From assembly GCA_016235085.1 (NCBI GenBank), contig JACRMA010000029.1, positions 1 through 46,070 of the forward strand: 46,070 nucleotides of DNA, read 5' to 3'. The translations under genes were made by a program, and so were the position numbers. The notes beneath the pieces were generated by a model that saw only the letters and a program-made list of their open reading frames with translations, made no database searches and had not been told where the DNA came from. Numbering within the stretch: position 1 is the stretch's first letter; the number at the start of each line of letters is the position of its first letter. The DNA is from Candidatus Zixiibacteriota bacterium (GTDB lineage: Bacteria > Zixibacteria > MSB-5A5 > WJJR01). Shown here piece after piece: positions 1 to 7,958 of this stretch.

Positions 1-949
1 CGGCGGAAATCTCGACGAACCCGGAGTGCATGCCGCCGTTTTCGACAGTGGCCAGGAAGGGCACGACGGCTGTCCCCCTGGCGTCGACGGTGATCTCACG
101 CTGGGCGACACGGCGGCCATCGATGAAGAGGCTGACCAGCAGCTTGTCCACCGTTTGGTCGGTGTTGTTGGCGATGGTGGCGGTCAGGTCGAACGGCAAT
201 CCGACGCTGATCAGTTGATCGCCGACTTTGACGTCGGACACTCCGAGATCATATCCGCCATCTCCGGACACGTCGACGAGATAGATCGTGACCCCTGACA
301 TGTCGGATGTTGCCGGAAGCACGACGGTCTTGGTGAATCCTTCGCGGCGCATGTCGCTGAGCAGATAGATTTCGCGATTCAGGTTGCCGCCGGAACCGGC
401 GCTCTTGAGTGCTTCGTTGAGGGCCGCACCGGCATCGGTGCCGGCGTAACTGACCGGCAGATCGGAGAGGCGTTTGACGAGTCGGGCGACATCGGCGGTC
501 GGGGCATCGGCAACAGGTGCCTCGGGGCCGGCAAAGGGGAGGGCGACGACCTGATCGCCTTCACCGGTCAACGCGGCGATTTCATTGACCCGTTTCTGCG
601 CCCGTTCATATGCAGAGCCGTTGACGCTTTCCTGGGCCATCGAGGCCGAGCGGTCGAGCGCCACAACGGCGGTGGTGCGGGCGCGCGAACCGAGCGCGGC
701 GAAGACTCCGCCTTTGAGCGCGGGACGCGCGAATGCCAGAACCGCGAACGCCACGATCAGGGTGCGGATGATCAAAAGCAGCCAGCGGCGCAATTGCAGA
801 CGGCGCATCCGGGTCCGGCGCAGATCGCGCAGGAACATGACCGACGAAAACTCGAGGGTGCGCACCCGGCGGCGGTTGAGCAAATGGATGAGCAGCGGGC
901 CGAGTGCTGCCGCCAGTCCTGCCAGTATCGCTGAATTCAGAAAGTTCAT
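1..949 (-). CDS. BatA-like VWA-domain membrane protein (C-terminus cut by window edge)
   Basis: The frame is open from the ATG at 949 to base 1, so only the N-terminal ~316 residues are present. The first ~25 residues (MNFLNSAILAGLAAALGPLL...) form a hydrophobic segment followed by LLNRRRVRTLEF. A second TM segment lies near residues 55-75 (WLLLIIRTLIVAFAVLAF). This two-TM start is typical of BatA/aerotolerance-type proteins. A von Willebrand A domain follows, with a MIDAS motif DRSAS at residues 99-103 and LLSDMRREG further on. After it comes a CARDB-like beta region (TATIANNTDQTV). Family knowledge: these proteins work with MoxR ATPases and DUF58 proteins at the cytoplasmic membrane, perhaps as chaperones for envelope complexes. 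It is the last visible gene of the minus-strand MoxR/DUF58 cassette, 34 bp after the TPR gene. The family call is firm; the exact role is unknown. Confidence 0.85.
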   Translation of the reverse strand, partial: MNFLNSAILAGLAAALGPLLIHLLNRRRVRTLEFSSVMFLRDLRRTRMRRLQLRRWLLLIIRTLIVAFAVLAFARPALKGGVFAALGSRARTTAVVALDRSASMAQESVNGSAYERAQKRVNEIAALTGEGDQVVALPFAGPEAPVADAPTADVARLVKRLSDLPVSYAGTDAGAALNEALKSAGSGGNLNREIYLLSDMRREGFTKTVVLPATSDMSGVTIYLVDVSGDGGYDLGVSDVKVGDQLISVGLPFDLTATIANNTDQTVDKLLVSLFIDGRRVAQREITVDARGTAVVPFLATVENGGMHSGFVEISA

Positions 950-983
950 TGGATCACCGTTATACCCACATCAGTCCGTCAGG

Positions 984-2921
984 TCAATGCTTGTAGATGT
1001 GGTTGATATAATACTGCGCCATCTGGGCATCGTAATGCACCGCAGGAATCTCGAAGACGGTCCGATAGGCCTTGACGGCGTCCTGGCGTTTCCCGGCGAG
1101 ATCGTAGCAGTGGCCGATATCGAGGTAGACTCGGCCCAGGTCCTCTGGAGCGTCCGTGGCGTACGCCGCCAGATGCAGGTATGCCAGGGCATGCTCGGTG
1201 CTGTCCGCGGCGAGGAAGGCTTCGCCACAGCGAATCAGGGAAGAAAGATCGCCGTGGCTGGCATCGAAGAACTCCTGGGCGTATTCCCCGGCCCGGCGGA
1301 TATGTGCGCGCGCGGAATCGGGTGCCCGGCGCCGTTCATAGGACACGAGCCGCAGCAGGAGGTCGATTGCCAGGGGCCCGCCGCTACGGTTGGCCAGACC
1401 CAGACGCCAGAGGGCCGCGGCGGAATCGCTACGCTGCTGCAGTTGTTGAATGTCTCCCAGCACGAGGTAAGCGCGGGCGGCGGTGCTGTCGATCGAAATC
1501 AAGCGTCTCAGATGGAATTCGGCGTCGTTGGGCTGGCCGTTGGCCCAGAGGGCCTCCGCCAGCAGCGCGATGGATGCCGCATCGTTCGGGTGTGCTTTGA
1601 ATGACCGGACGAAATACTGCACGGCCTCGGGCCACCGGCCGAGTTGGGCAGCCGCACGTCCCATCGACTCATGAATGCTGGCAGGAATCGTATCGGCGGT
1701 TTTGATGGCGCGTGACAGCAGATTGTAGTGCTCGGCATACCGATGGTATCCCGCGGCGCGTAGGGCCCAGCGGTACAACTCCGCCGGCCGGAAGTTACGT
1801 TTCTTGAGGTAAGCCACCCACTCCGACTCAAGTTCCTTCAACGTCTTACCGTACACCGACCAGAGGGCGCGTTCAATGGACAGGTCGGTGGAGCGGGAGT
1901 AGACTTCCCGGAACTTCGCCATACTTCGCGAGCTGATCAACCAGCGGACGAACGATGCGGCGTGGTGGATGGAGGCGGGGAAAGGTTGACGTCTGAATGT
2001 GTAGGTCTGGGCCAGCGAATCCAGCGGGATGACCCGCCCGCTGTCGCGATCCGCGATGACCTCATAATCGGAAGGGGACAGATATTCAGAGGCGCCCCTT
2101 GCCAGGAGTTCGGGCGCGTAGCCCCAGGTCCGGTAGAGCGTGAGCAGTAGCGGCGCGGCACCGTCCACGCCGGAGTATCCGTGGTCATACCGGGCGACGA
2201 CGGAATTCCGTGAGGGATCGATGGCAACATCAAAGCGAGGATCGAGAGGAACGTCGGCGGCGGAGCCTTCGATAAAGCGATAGTCGATTCGCCCCGGTTC
2301 GGTAATTCCAAACGAGTCACGCAGGGATGAGTAGTCTGCATCCAGCGAGCGGCTCAATTCCAGAAAGTGGAAGCCGGCGCGGGATCGCGAGTCGACGTGG
2401 AAGAGAAAATACATGCCGGAAACCGCATCCTTCAACGCGGTGTCTGCCTGTACGATCAATCCCATCGGCGCCGGGGCCGGATGCGGAACCATCAAAAGGC
2501 GATAGACCGACTTGCCCTTACCTCTCAGGCTTTCGACGACCAGCGGCGTGCCGAACTCGACTAAGGCGTCGTCACTGCGCTGGTCCGGTGTTGGTCCGGT
2601 GGTATAGAGGAAGTAGCTGAGGCGGACGTGGGAGGTTTGGTCGTCCTTGGCGGGTTGTTTCGCGGTAACGTAGATCACCACGTTGCCGATGCGCAGCGTG
2701 CTTTCATGTTCGAATGCAATGGAGACGCCCAACGTGTCGACGATGGTCGTCTCTGGTGGATCGGACTGGAGAATCTCACGCAGAGTGAGGTTCAGGCGCA
2801 CACCCTCGCCGGTTGTCGCCGTCTGCGCACCGGTGTTTTCGTGCGGCAGGAACCAAAGCGTGCAGACCGCGATCAGTAATAGAGTCAGCCGGCGCGTGAT
2901 CATGTGCTTACGGATTCTCAT
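984..2921 (-). CDS. Secreted TPR protein with degenerate peptidase-MA-like domain
   Basis: This 645-residue protein starts with a signal peptide (residues 7-33, LTLLLIAVCTLWF, cleavage near TGA/QT). Residues ~35-230 are a beta-rich region I do not recognise. Residues ~230-385 resemble the peptidase MA (gluzincin) fold: LLARGASEYL sits where WLxEGLAxY is usual, followed by SFVRWLI and a LKELESEWVAYL ending. I see no HExxH zinc motif, so it is probably not catalytic. The remaining C-terminal part carries TPR-like helices (SMGRAAAQLGRWPEAVQYF, ALLAEALWANGQPNDAEFH, AYLVLGDIQQLQQ). The ATG overlaps the nfo stop codon as ATGA, so the two are translationally coupled. Location is probably periplasmic. 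The TPR call is firm, the pseudo-peptidase reading is by eye. A second ATG at codon 7 is also a possible start. Confidence 0.8.
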   Translation of the reverse strand: MRIRKHMITRRLTLLLIAVCTLWFLPHENTGAQTATTGEGVRLNLTLREILQSDPPETTIVDTLGVSIAFEHESTLRIGNVVIYVTAKQPAKDDQTSHVRLSYFLYTTGPTPDQRSDDALVEFGTPLVVESLRGKGKSVYRLLMVPHPAPAPMGLIVQADTALKDAVSGMYFLFHVDSRSRAGFHFLELSRSLDADYSSLRDSFGITEPGRIDYRFIEGSAADVPLDPRFDVAIDPSRNSVVARYDHGYSGVDGAAPLLLTLYRTWGYAPELLARGASEYLSPSDYEVIADRDSGRVIPLDSLAQTYTFRRQPFPASIHHAASFVRWLISSRSMAKFREVYSRSTDLSIERALWSVYGKTLKELESEWVAYLKKRNFRPAELYRWALRAAGYHRYAEHYNLLSRAIKTADTIPASIHESMGRAAAQLGRWPEAVQYFVRSFKAHPNDAASIALLAEALWANGQPNDAEFHLRRLISIDSTAARAYLVLGDIQQLQQRSDSAAALWRLGLANRSGGPLAIDLLLRLVSYERRRAPDSARAHIRRAGEYAQEFFDASHGDLSSLIRCGEAFLAADSTEHALAYLHLAAYATDAPEDLGRVYLDIGHCYDLAGKRQDAVKAYRTVFEIPAVHYDAQMAQYYINHIYKH

Positions 2922-3793
2922 TTTTCTGCCGTCGCCAATTTGCGCAGCAGCGCGAGATTGGCCCTGTCGTACTTTCCGTCTTCGTCTTTTGGTGTTTCGA
3001 GAATTTTGGGAATCGTCGCGAGCTTGGGATCACGCATGAAGAATCCAAAGGCATCCTTCCCGATGAAACCCTTCCCGAGCTGTTCGTGGCGGTCCTTATG
3101 TGTTCCGAGATCGAATTTCGAGTCATTGAAATGCATGGCCTTCAGGCAGGAACGGCCGAGGATATTGTCGAATTTCCCCATCGTCTCACGGTAACCGGCC
3201 TCGGTTCGGATATCGTAACCGGCGGCGTACACGTGACAGGTGTCGAAACACACTCCGGCGCGATCCGCATGATCGAGGCGGTCCAGAATCTGTTTGAGCT
3301 CTTCAAATGTGGAGCCGATGTGCGAACCCATCCCCGCGGTCGTCTCGAGCAACAGCCAGGTGCGGCCATCGGGAATTTTGCCGAGCACCCAATCCATTGC
3401 GGAAGCGATGCGCTCGATGCCAGCCTGAACTCCGGTGCCCAGGTGGGCGCCGGGGTGAAAAACGAGTGAATCGACTCCGAGCTGGACGCAGCGTTTGTAT
3501 TCGATCATCAAGGCTTCGCGTGATTTCTCATAGAGAGCGGGATCGGGGCTGCCCACGTTGATCAGGTAGGACGAGTGCGCCACCGTGGGGCCGATGCCGG
3601 TGCGTTTCTGTTCGGCCTGGAACTGGGCAATGTCCTCGTCGGTGAGGGGTTTGGCCTTCCACTGGTTGGACGACTTGACGAAAAGTTGCAGGCAAGTGCA
3701 GCCGACTTCTTCGGCGCGCGCGAAAGCGGTATGGACTCCCCCCGCAATCGACATGTGCGATCCGATCAGAAGGGCATCAGTTTTTTTGGGCAT
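2918..3793 (-). CDS. nfo: Endonuclease IV (AP endonuclease)
   Basis: This is a 291-residue zinc-dependent apurinic/apyrimidinic endonuclease. It cuts 5' to abasic sites and trims blocked 3' ends in base-excision repair, in the cytoplasm. All family motifs are visible in order: GSHMSIAGG near the N-terminus, AHSSYLIN, VFHPGAH, LLETTAGMG, CFDTCHVYAAGYD, HFNDSK, THKDRHEQLGKG and ILETPK. These supply the His, Glu and Asp ligands of the trinuclear zinc site. Length matches the family. It sits inside the Bat-like cassette, 48 bp after the DUF58 gene and overlapping the TPR gene start by 4 bp. It is therefore probably transcribed with membrane-stress genes rather than with DNA repair genes. Confidence 0.96.
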   Translation of the reverse strand: MPKKTDALLIGSHMSIAGGVHTAFARAEEVGCTCLQLFVKSSNQWKAKPLTDEDIAQFQAEQKRTGIGPTVAHSSYLINVGSPDPALYEKSREALMIEYKRCVQLGVDSLVFHPGAHLGTGVQAGIERIASAMDWVLGKIPDGRTWLLLETTAGMGSHIGSTFEELKQILDRLDHADRAGVCFDTCHVYAAGYDIRTEAGYRETMGKFDNILGRSCLKAMHFNDSKFDLGTHKDRHEQLGKGFIGKDAFGFFMRDPKLATIPKILETPKDEDGKYDRANLALLRKLATAEK

Positions 3794-3841
3794 CGCGGCC
3801 TCGGGCGCAAAGCAATGGGATGGCGGGCAAAGCCCACCCGG

Positions 3842-4843
3842 CTAATACAGACGAGCTCGTTTTGCCAGATATGAAAACAACGCGTAATCATACGGAACGG
3901 AAGTATCGATTGGGACATAGTCGACGAACGACTGCCGGCATTCGCGCTTGTAGCGTTCGACGTGGGCGGCCATGGTGCGCTGGTATTCCGAGCGAATCTG
4001 CCATGGCAGGGTCGAGATTTCCTCGCCGGTTTCCATGTCCTTGAACAGCGCTTCTTCCGGAAATGTGAAGTCGCGCTCGGTTGGATCGAGTATGTGAAAG
4101 ACGATGACCTCGTGTTTGCGGTGACGGAAATGCTTTAGTCCGGTGAGGACATTTGCCGGGTCTTCCCACAGATCGGAGAGCAGGATGATCAGGCCGCGCC
4201 GTTTGATCCGTTCGGCCATCTCGTGCAGGGCGATCCCCGCATGCGTCTTCGCCCCCGGTGTGACGCCGGACAGAGTTGACAGCAACGCATGCAAATGCAC
4301 CGAGGCGGACTTGGGCGGCACATAGGTCTGAATCTTCTCGTCGAACGAGACCAGTCCGACCGCATCGCGCTGTTTGAGCATCAGGAACATGAGCGCCGCC
4401 GCGAGTTGCGAGGCGTACTCGAATTTGGTGACTTTGCCCGACGTGTAGCCCATCGACGCCGACGAGTCGAGCAGGATGTACGATTTGAGGTTTGTTTCCT
4501 CTTCGAACTCTTTGACGAAATACCGGTCGGATTTCGCGAATACTTTCCAGTCGATATTGCGGATCGGGTCGCCCGGCATGTACTGGCGGTGTTCGGCGAA
4601 CTCGACGGAGAATCCGTGGTACGGCGACTTGTGCAGTCCGGTGATGAATCCTTCCACCACAAGACGCGCCTTCATCTCCATCGACTTAAGCCGGGAGATG
4701 ACATCGGGCTGGAGGTATTGGCGGTATTGGGTGGCGGACATGGGGGGGGTAGGTTGATAATCGATGATTCGTGTAATTTGTGGTTGGCCGTCTGGCGCTT
4801 CGATTGGTGCCCCACCCGATAGGGTGGGATTTTTCATTGTCAT
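3842..4843 (-). CDS. DUF58 / VWA-like protein of the MoxR cassette
   Basis: The 333-residue protein has the DUF58 core at residues ~80-100 (EFAEHRQYMPGDPIRNIDW) and a MIDAS-like DSSAS at 126-130. DUF58 proteins are encoded beside MoxR ATPases and BatA-type VWA proteins and probably bind metal and a partner protein; here both neighbours are present. The start is uncertain. ATG 4843 has a weak purine-rich site (GAGAAAG) upstream, but codons 5-13 lie inside a dispersed palindromic repeat (4806-4830). The family normally begins close to Met35 (ATG at 4741, MSATQYRQYL), which has no obvious ribosome-binding site. The N-terminal 34 residues may therefore be a repeat-derived extension or may not be translated. 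Confidence 0.88.
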   Translation of the reverse strand: MTMKNPTLSGGAPIEAPDGQPQITRIIDYQPTPPMSATQYRQYLQPDVISRLKSMEMKARLVVEGFITGLHKSPYHGFSVEFAEHRQYMPGDPIRNIDWKVFAKSDRYFVKEFEEETNLKSYILLDSSASMGYTSGKVTKFEYASQLAAALMFLMLKQRDAVGLVSFDEKIQTYVPPKSASVHLHALLSTLSGVTPGAKTHAGIALHEMAERIKRRGLIILLSDLWEDPANVLTGLKHFRHRKHEVIVFHILDPTERDFTFPEEALFKDMETGEEISTLPWQIRSEYQRTMAAHVERYKRECRQSFVDYVPIDTSVPYDYALFSYLAKRARLY

Positions 4844-4907
4844 GCTTCTTTCTCGAATCCGAGGTTGCAGGCCTTACGAAGACTCCCACCCTATCGGGTG
4901 GGGCACC
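4806..4907. repeat. Inverted pair of palindromes (family E) around the DUF58 start
   Basis: Copy 1 (4806-4830) has stem CCCACCC/GGGTGGG around GATA and is preceded by GGTGC. Copy 2 (4884-4907) is the reverse complement, with loop TATC and GGGGCACC at its end. Copy 1 lies in the first codons of the DUF58 frame and copy 2 lies upstream, between it and moxR. Confidence 0.85.
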
Positions 4908-4948
4908 AGGATTGTGATCCTGTCCCTCGAATCGGGTGTCTTACTGTC

Positions 4949-5944
4949 TCAACCCTTCTCTTTCACATCCCCCAACAATCGGACGATGATGTCGAGTGTG
5001 CCGACACCGTCGGCTTCGGCGTTGAACGATGTCACGATGCGATGGCGCAGGACCGGACGGGCCACCGCGCGGATGTCTTCGACCGACGGTGTCGGGCGGC
5101 CATCGAGAATCGCCCGGCACTTGGCGCCCAGAACGAGATATTGCGAGGCGCGCGGACCGGCACCCCAGGAGACCCAGTCCTTGATGTACGGCATCGGTGA
5201 ATTCTCATTGGGACGAGTTGCCCGGGCGAGATTGACGGCATACGAAACCACGTGGTCGGATACCGGAACCCGGCGGACGAGCTGCTGGAGCGACTTGATC
5301 TTGGCAGAGTCGATCACTTTGTGCACGTCGGCGATCATGGCCGAGGTGGTCGCCTTGACGATCGTATTCTCCTCGGCTTCGCTGGGATAATCGACATAGA
5401 TGTTGAACATGAAACGGTCGAGTTGCGCTTCGGGAAGGGGATACGTTCCCTCCTGCTCAATCGGATTCTGCGTGGCGAGCACGAAGAACGGCTCTTCGAG
5501 ACGGAAGGTCTCGCCTCCCGCGGTGACTTCGTGCTCCTGCATCGCCTGGAGCAGAGCGGCCTGCGTCTTGGGCGGAGTGCGGTTGATTTCGTCGGCCAGG
5601 ACGATGTTGGCAAAGACGGGACCCTTAACAAAGCGGAACATCCGCTTGCCGGTCGTGTGGTCTTCTTCCAAAATTTCTGTGCCGGTGATGTCGGAGGGCA
5701 TCAGATCGGGCGTGAACTGGATGCGGGAGAATTTCAGATCGAGCACCCGGGCCACAGTCGAAATCAAAAGGGTCTTGGCCAGTCCGGGAACGCCCACCAA
5801 AAGACAGTGCCCGTTGGACAGAAGGGCGATGAGCAATTGCTCAACGACTTCGGTCTGGCCGATGATCACCTTGCCGATCTCGGTCTGCAGATTTCGGTAT
5901 CCGGATTTCAGGTCCTCAACAGCTTTCAGGTCATTGTCGGACAT
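4949..5944 (-). CDS. moxR: MoxR-family AAA+ ATPase
   Basis: This 331-residue AAA+ ATPase has Walker A GVPGLAKT at residues 51-58, Walker B IVLADEINR near 113-121, the FSRIQFTPDLMPSD segment, sensor motif VLATQNPIEQEGTYPLPEAQ and a C-terminal lid domain. MoxR ATPases act with VWA-domain partners as chaperones for maturation of envelope or metabolic complexes. The DUF58 gene follows 105 bp downstream and the BatA-like gene further on, giving the standard partner set. An AAGGAG ribosome-binding site lies 14 bases before the ATG. All ATPase residues look intact. Confidence 0.95.
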   Translation of the reverse strand: MSDNDLKAVEDLKSGYRNLQTEIGKVIIGQTEVVEQLLIALLSNGHCLLVGVPGLAKTLLISTVARVLDLKFSRIQFTPDLMPSDITGTEILEEDHTTGKRMFRFVKGPVFANIVLADEINRTPPKTQAALLQAMQEHEVTAGGETFRLEEPFFVLATQNPIEQEGTYPLPEAQLDRFMFNIYVDYPSEAEENTIVKATTSAMIADVHKVIDSAKIKSLQQLVRRVPVSDHVVSYAVNLARATRPNENSPMPYIKDWVSWGAGPRASQYLVLGAKCRAILDGRPTPSVEDIRAVARPVLRHRIVTSFNAEADGVGTLDIIVRLLGDVKEKG

Positions 5945-6114
5945 GGGTAGGTTCGGCTCCTTTGCGGATCAAATGACACGCCTCCGGACCAGATCACGAA
6001 GGCGCAAACACACAGTATGGAGACGCAATCCGCATCGAGTCAAACGATTTGCGGCGGCCGCCACGGAACATGGTACGTGGACGGAGGCGGGCAGTTCCAA
6101 ACGGGAGAAATCGC

Positions 6115-6789
6115 TTAGCGAACCACGATCAAACCGGAATCGAGGTAGAGATAACGGGAGTACTCTTTGGTGGCGTCGTTCCGGGGGGTGCGCACGGAAT
6201 TGATCTGCACGAAGGGGAGCCACTTTTTGTGGTCTCGGGCCCAGCGGAACAGATCGCTGGAACCCTGCCGGACGTCGACGGCGAAGCTCGAATGGCCGGA
6301 GTCGACCGGCGTTTTGGGGAAGAACTCAATGCGGCTGAGTTTGAAGTGATCGTCCAGTCCCAGGAATTTCAGCGAGGGCGCCCATTGGATTCGTTCCCCC
6401 TCGAGGGTGAACGCGGCATCGCGGACCGGGAAGACTTCGAGTGCTTCACGTCCCTGGCGGTCCAGTGAGGTGCAGACCAGGCGCGGGGAGCCGGTCTTGA
6501 GGTTGAACACGGAGATCGTGCCCACAGGGACGCCTGGTACCACGGGGGAGTACAGCCGCAACTGGCTGTTGACCCAGAACGTGGTATTGGCGGTGCCGAT
6601 CAGGAGCAGGGCGGTGAGGAGCACGAATGCCCGGCGCAGATCGACCACAAGACGGGGGAATGTCCGTCTCCGGCCCCGGGAATCGACCTTCATGGCCCGG
6701 AAGATATTCAGAATCAAAAACACCAGAATCGACACCCCGACTAAGAAAAATGCGGAGGCGATGACTGGGAGGATGGCTTCAGACAGCAC
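6115..6789 (-). CDS. Membrane protein of unknown function with two N-terminal TM segments
   Basis: I do not recognise the family. The proposed start is GTG 6789 because AGGAAGG lies 5 bases upstream; a longer frame reaches a TTG at 6864. The 224-residue product begins with a hydrophobic segment (AILPVIASAFFLVGVSILVFL), then a basic loop (SRGRRRTFPRL), then a second TM segment (FVLLTALLLIGTANTTFWV). The remaining ~150 residues look like an exported beta-rich domain with no cysteine pattern or catalytic motif I can name. It lies between bactofilin and MoxR on the same strand, so it may belong to the same envelope-related unit. Confidence 0.7.
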   Translation of the reverse strand: MLSEAILPVIASAFFLVGVSILVFLILNIFRAMKVDSRGRRRTFPRLVVDLRRAFVLLTALLLIGTANTTFWVNSQLRLYSPVVPGVPVGTISVFNLKTGSPRLVCTSLDRQGREALEVFPVRDAAFTLEGERIQWAPSLKFLGLDDHFKLSRIEFFPKTPVDSGHSSFAVDVRQGSSDLFRWARDHKKWLPFVQINSVRTPRNDATKEYSRYLYLDSGLIVVR

Positions 6790-6937
6790 GCACGCCTTCC
6801 TGGTGGAGGTTTCCACCCGGATTTCCACACCCGGCGTGGACAACCGCGCCCTCGGCGAAGCCAATCAAGTCGTAGAACTAATTGTCTTTCAGCCGCTTAG
6901 ACGCTTTTCCACAGATCGTCGGTCGTTTTGAACATTT

Positions 6938-7432
6938 CTACCCGACGGTCGGGGACCCAAAGGCCCCTTGTCGTGTTTTTTCGGCTGTTTCGAGGGGAGC
7001 TTTAGTCTGCAATGTTGACTTTGAAGGGTCAACACGCTGTCCGGACGAAGTGGGAACGTTCGGAGTTTTCATGTTGCAATTGCCGTGGAAGACGGCGCCC
7101 TGTTCAATCACGAGTGATTTTGTCGTGAGATCGCCGGAAATGTCGGCCTTGGCCTGCAATTCCACGCGCTCGGTGGCGTAGATATTGCCCTTCACCGTCC
7201 CGGAGACGACGGCATTTTTGGTTTTGACGTTGGCGTCGACTTCACCAGTCGGCCCGATCGCGATGGTATCGGAGACGGAGACTTCGCCTTTGAGCACGCC
7301 GTCCACCCGAAGGGTTCCGGCCACTTGTAATGTCCCGGTGAATACCGTGTCTTTGCCGATGAGAGTGTTCACTTTGTCTCCCCCTGCCTCGCTCATGCCT
7401 GACTCTTCGTCTTTGGGTCTGAATACGGCCAT
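6938..7432 (-). CDS. Bactofilin (polymer-forming cytoskeletal protein)
   Basis: The 164-residue protein has the bactofilin (DUF583) beta-helix core at roughly residues 25-115, with the repeated hydrophobic/glycine pattern (TGTLQVAGTLRVDGVLKGEV, IAIGPTGEVDANVKTKNAVV, SGTVKGNIYATERVEL, ADISGDLTTKSLVIEQGAVF). Bactofilins self-assemble into filaments at the membrane and position envelope enzymes. ATG 7432 is preferred over an ATG 42 bases upstream because GGGAAGGTGG lies just before it. The C-terminal tail (~45 residues) is Pro/Ser/Thr rich and likely disordered. It is the first gene of the minus-strand run that leads into MoxR/DUF58/BatA. Confidence 0.93.
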   Translation of the reverse strand: MAVFRPKDEESGMSEAGGDKVNTLIGKDTVFTGTLQVAGTLRVDGVLKGEVSVSDTIAIGPTGEVDANVKTKNAVVSGTVKGNIYATERVELQAKADISGDLTTKSLVIEQGAVFHGNCNMKTPNVPTSSGQRVDPSKSTLQTKAPLETAEKTRQGAFGSPTVG

Positions 7433-7958
7433 GATTGTATCCACCTTCCCGTCGCGCGGGGTAGCAGACCACATCCTGCCCCCGCTTGAAAAGCTACCAC
7501 TGTATTGTTTACCGCGTCCAGAAGAAAATTCCGTTTCAATGCCAAATCCGGCAGTTTTCGCCTATCGTTACGACGGGCCGCCATACGGGGGGCGGGCCCC
7601 ATCGATACATACAACCTATCGGCGTTTTCGGCTGAAATCTTCTTTTTCGGATCGCTTGCGGAGGTGTGCCACTGACTTAAAGGTGTTGAAAAAGCCTAAT
7701 CAACAAGGGCGAAGAGAAATTACACGGGTGCCACGGACAAGGAGGACCGAGCGGCTTTTTTGCTCGGTCCTCCTTGTCCGTGTCTTTCTTCGGTTGGCGC
7801 GAAAAGGACACGGACAAGCAGATTCTCCCAAAAGCCGGAGAATCTGCTTGTCCGTGGCACCCTGAGTTGGAACCTTGTTATTCAACAAGCCCCATGGTCG
7901 CGGGCACACCACCCAATGCCACGGGCACCCGGCCGGCATTGATCAAGGAGGTATAGAC
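7433..7958. other. Non-coding divergent region between bactofilin and methyltransferase
   Basis: This 526-bp region separates two divergently transcribed genes. The middle carries two long perfect hairpins (listed separately, 7726-7863). The remainder contains no convincing gene. It should hold the promoters for both flanking genes, but I could not pick convincing -35/-10 pairs. Confidence 0.6.
7726..7863. repeat. Composite palindromic element with two perfect long hairpins
   Basis: Hairpin 1 has a perfect 21-bp stem (7732-7752 with 7762-7782) around a T-rich 9-base loop. Hairpin 2 has a perfect 20-bp stem (7809-7828 with 7837-7856) around an 8-base loop. Both share the outer arm sequence CACGGACAAG but have different inner stems (GAGGACCGAGC versus CAGATTCTCC). 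The element begins GGGTGCCACGGACAAG and ends with the complement CTTGTCCGTGGCACCC, so the whole element is also an inverted repeat. No transposase is nearby. Confidence 0.9.
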
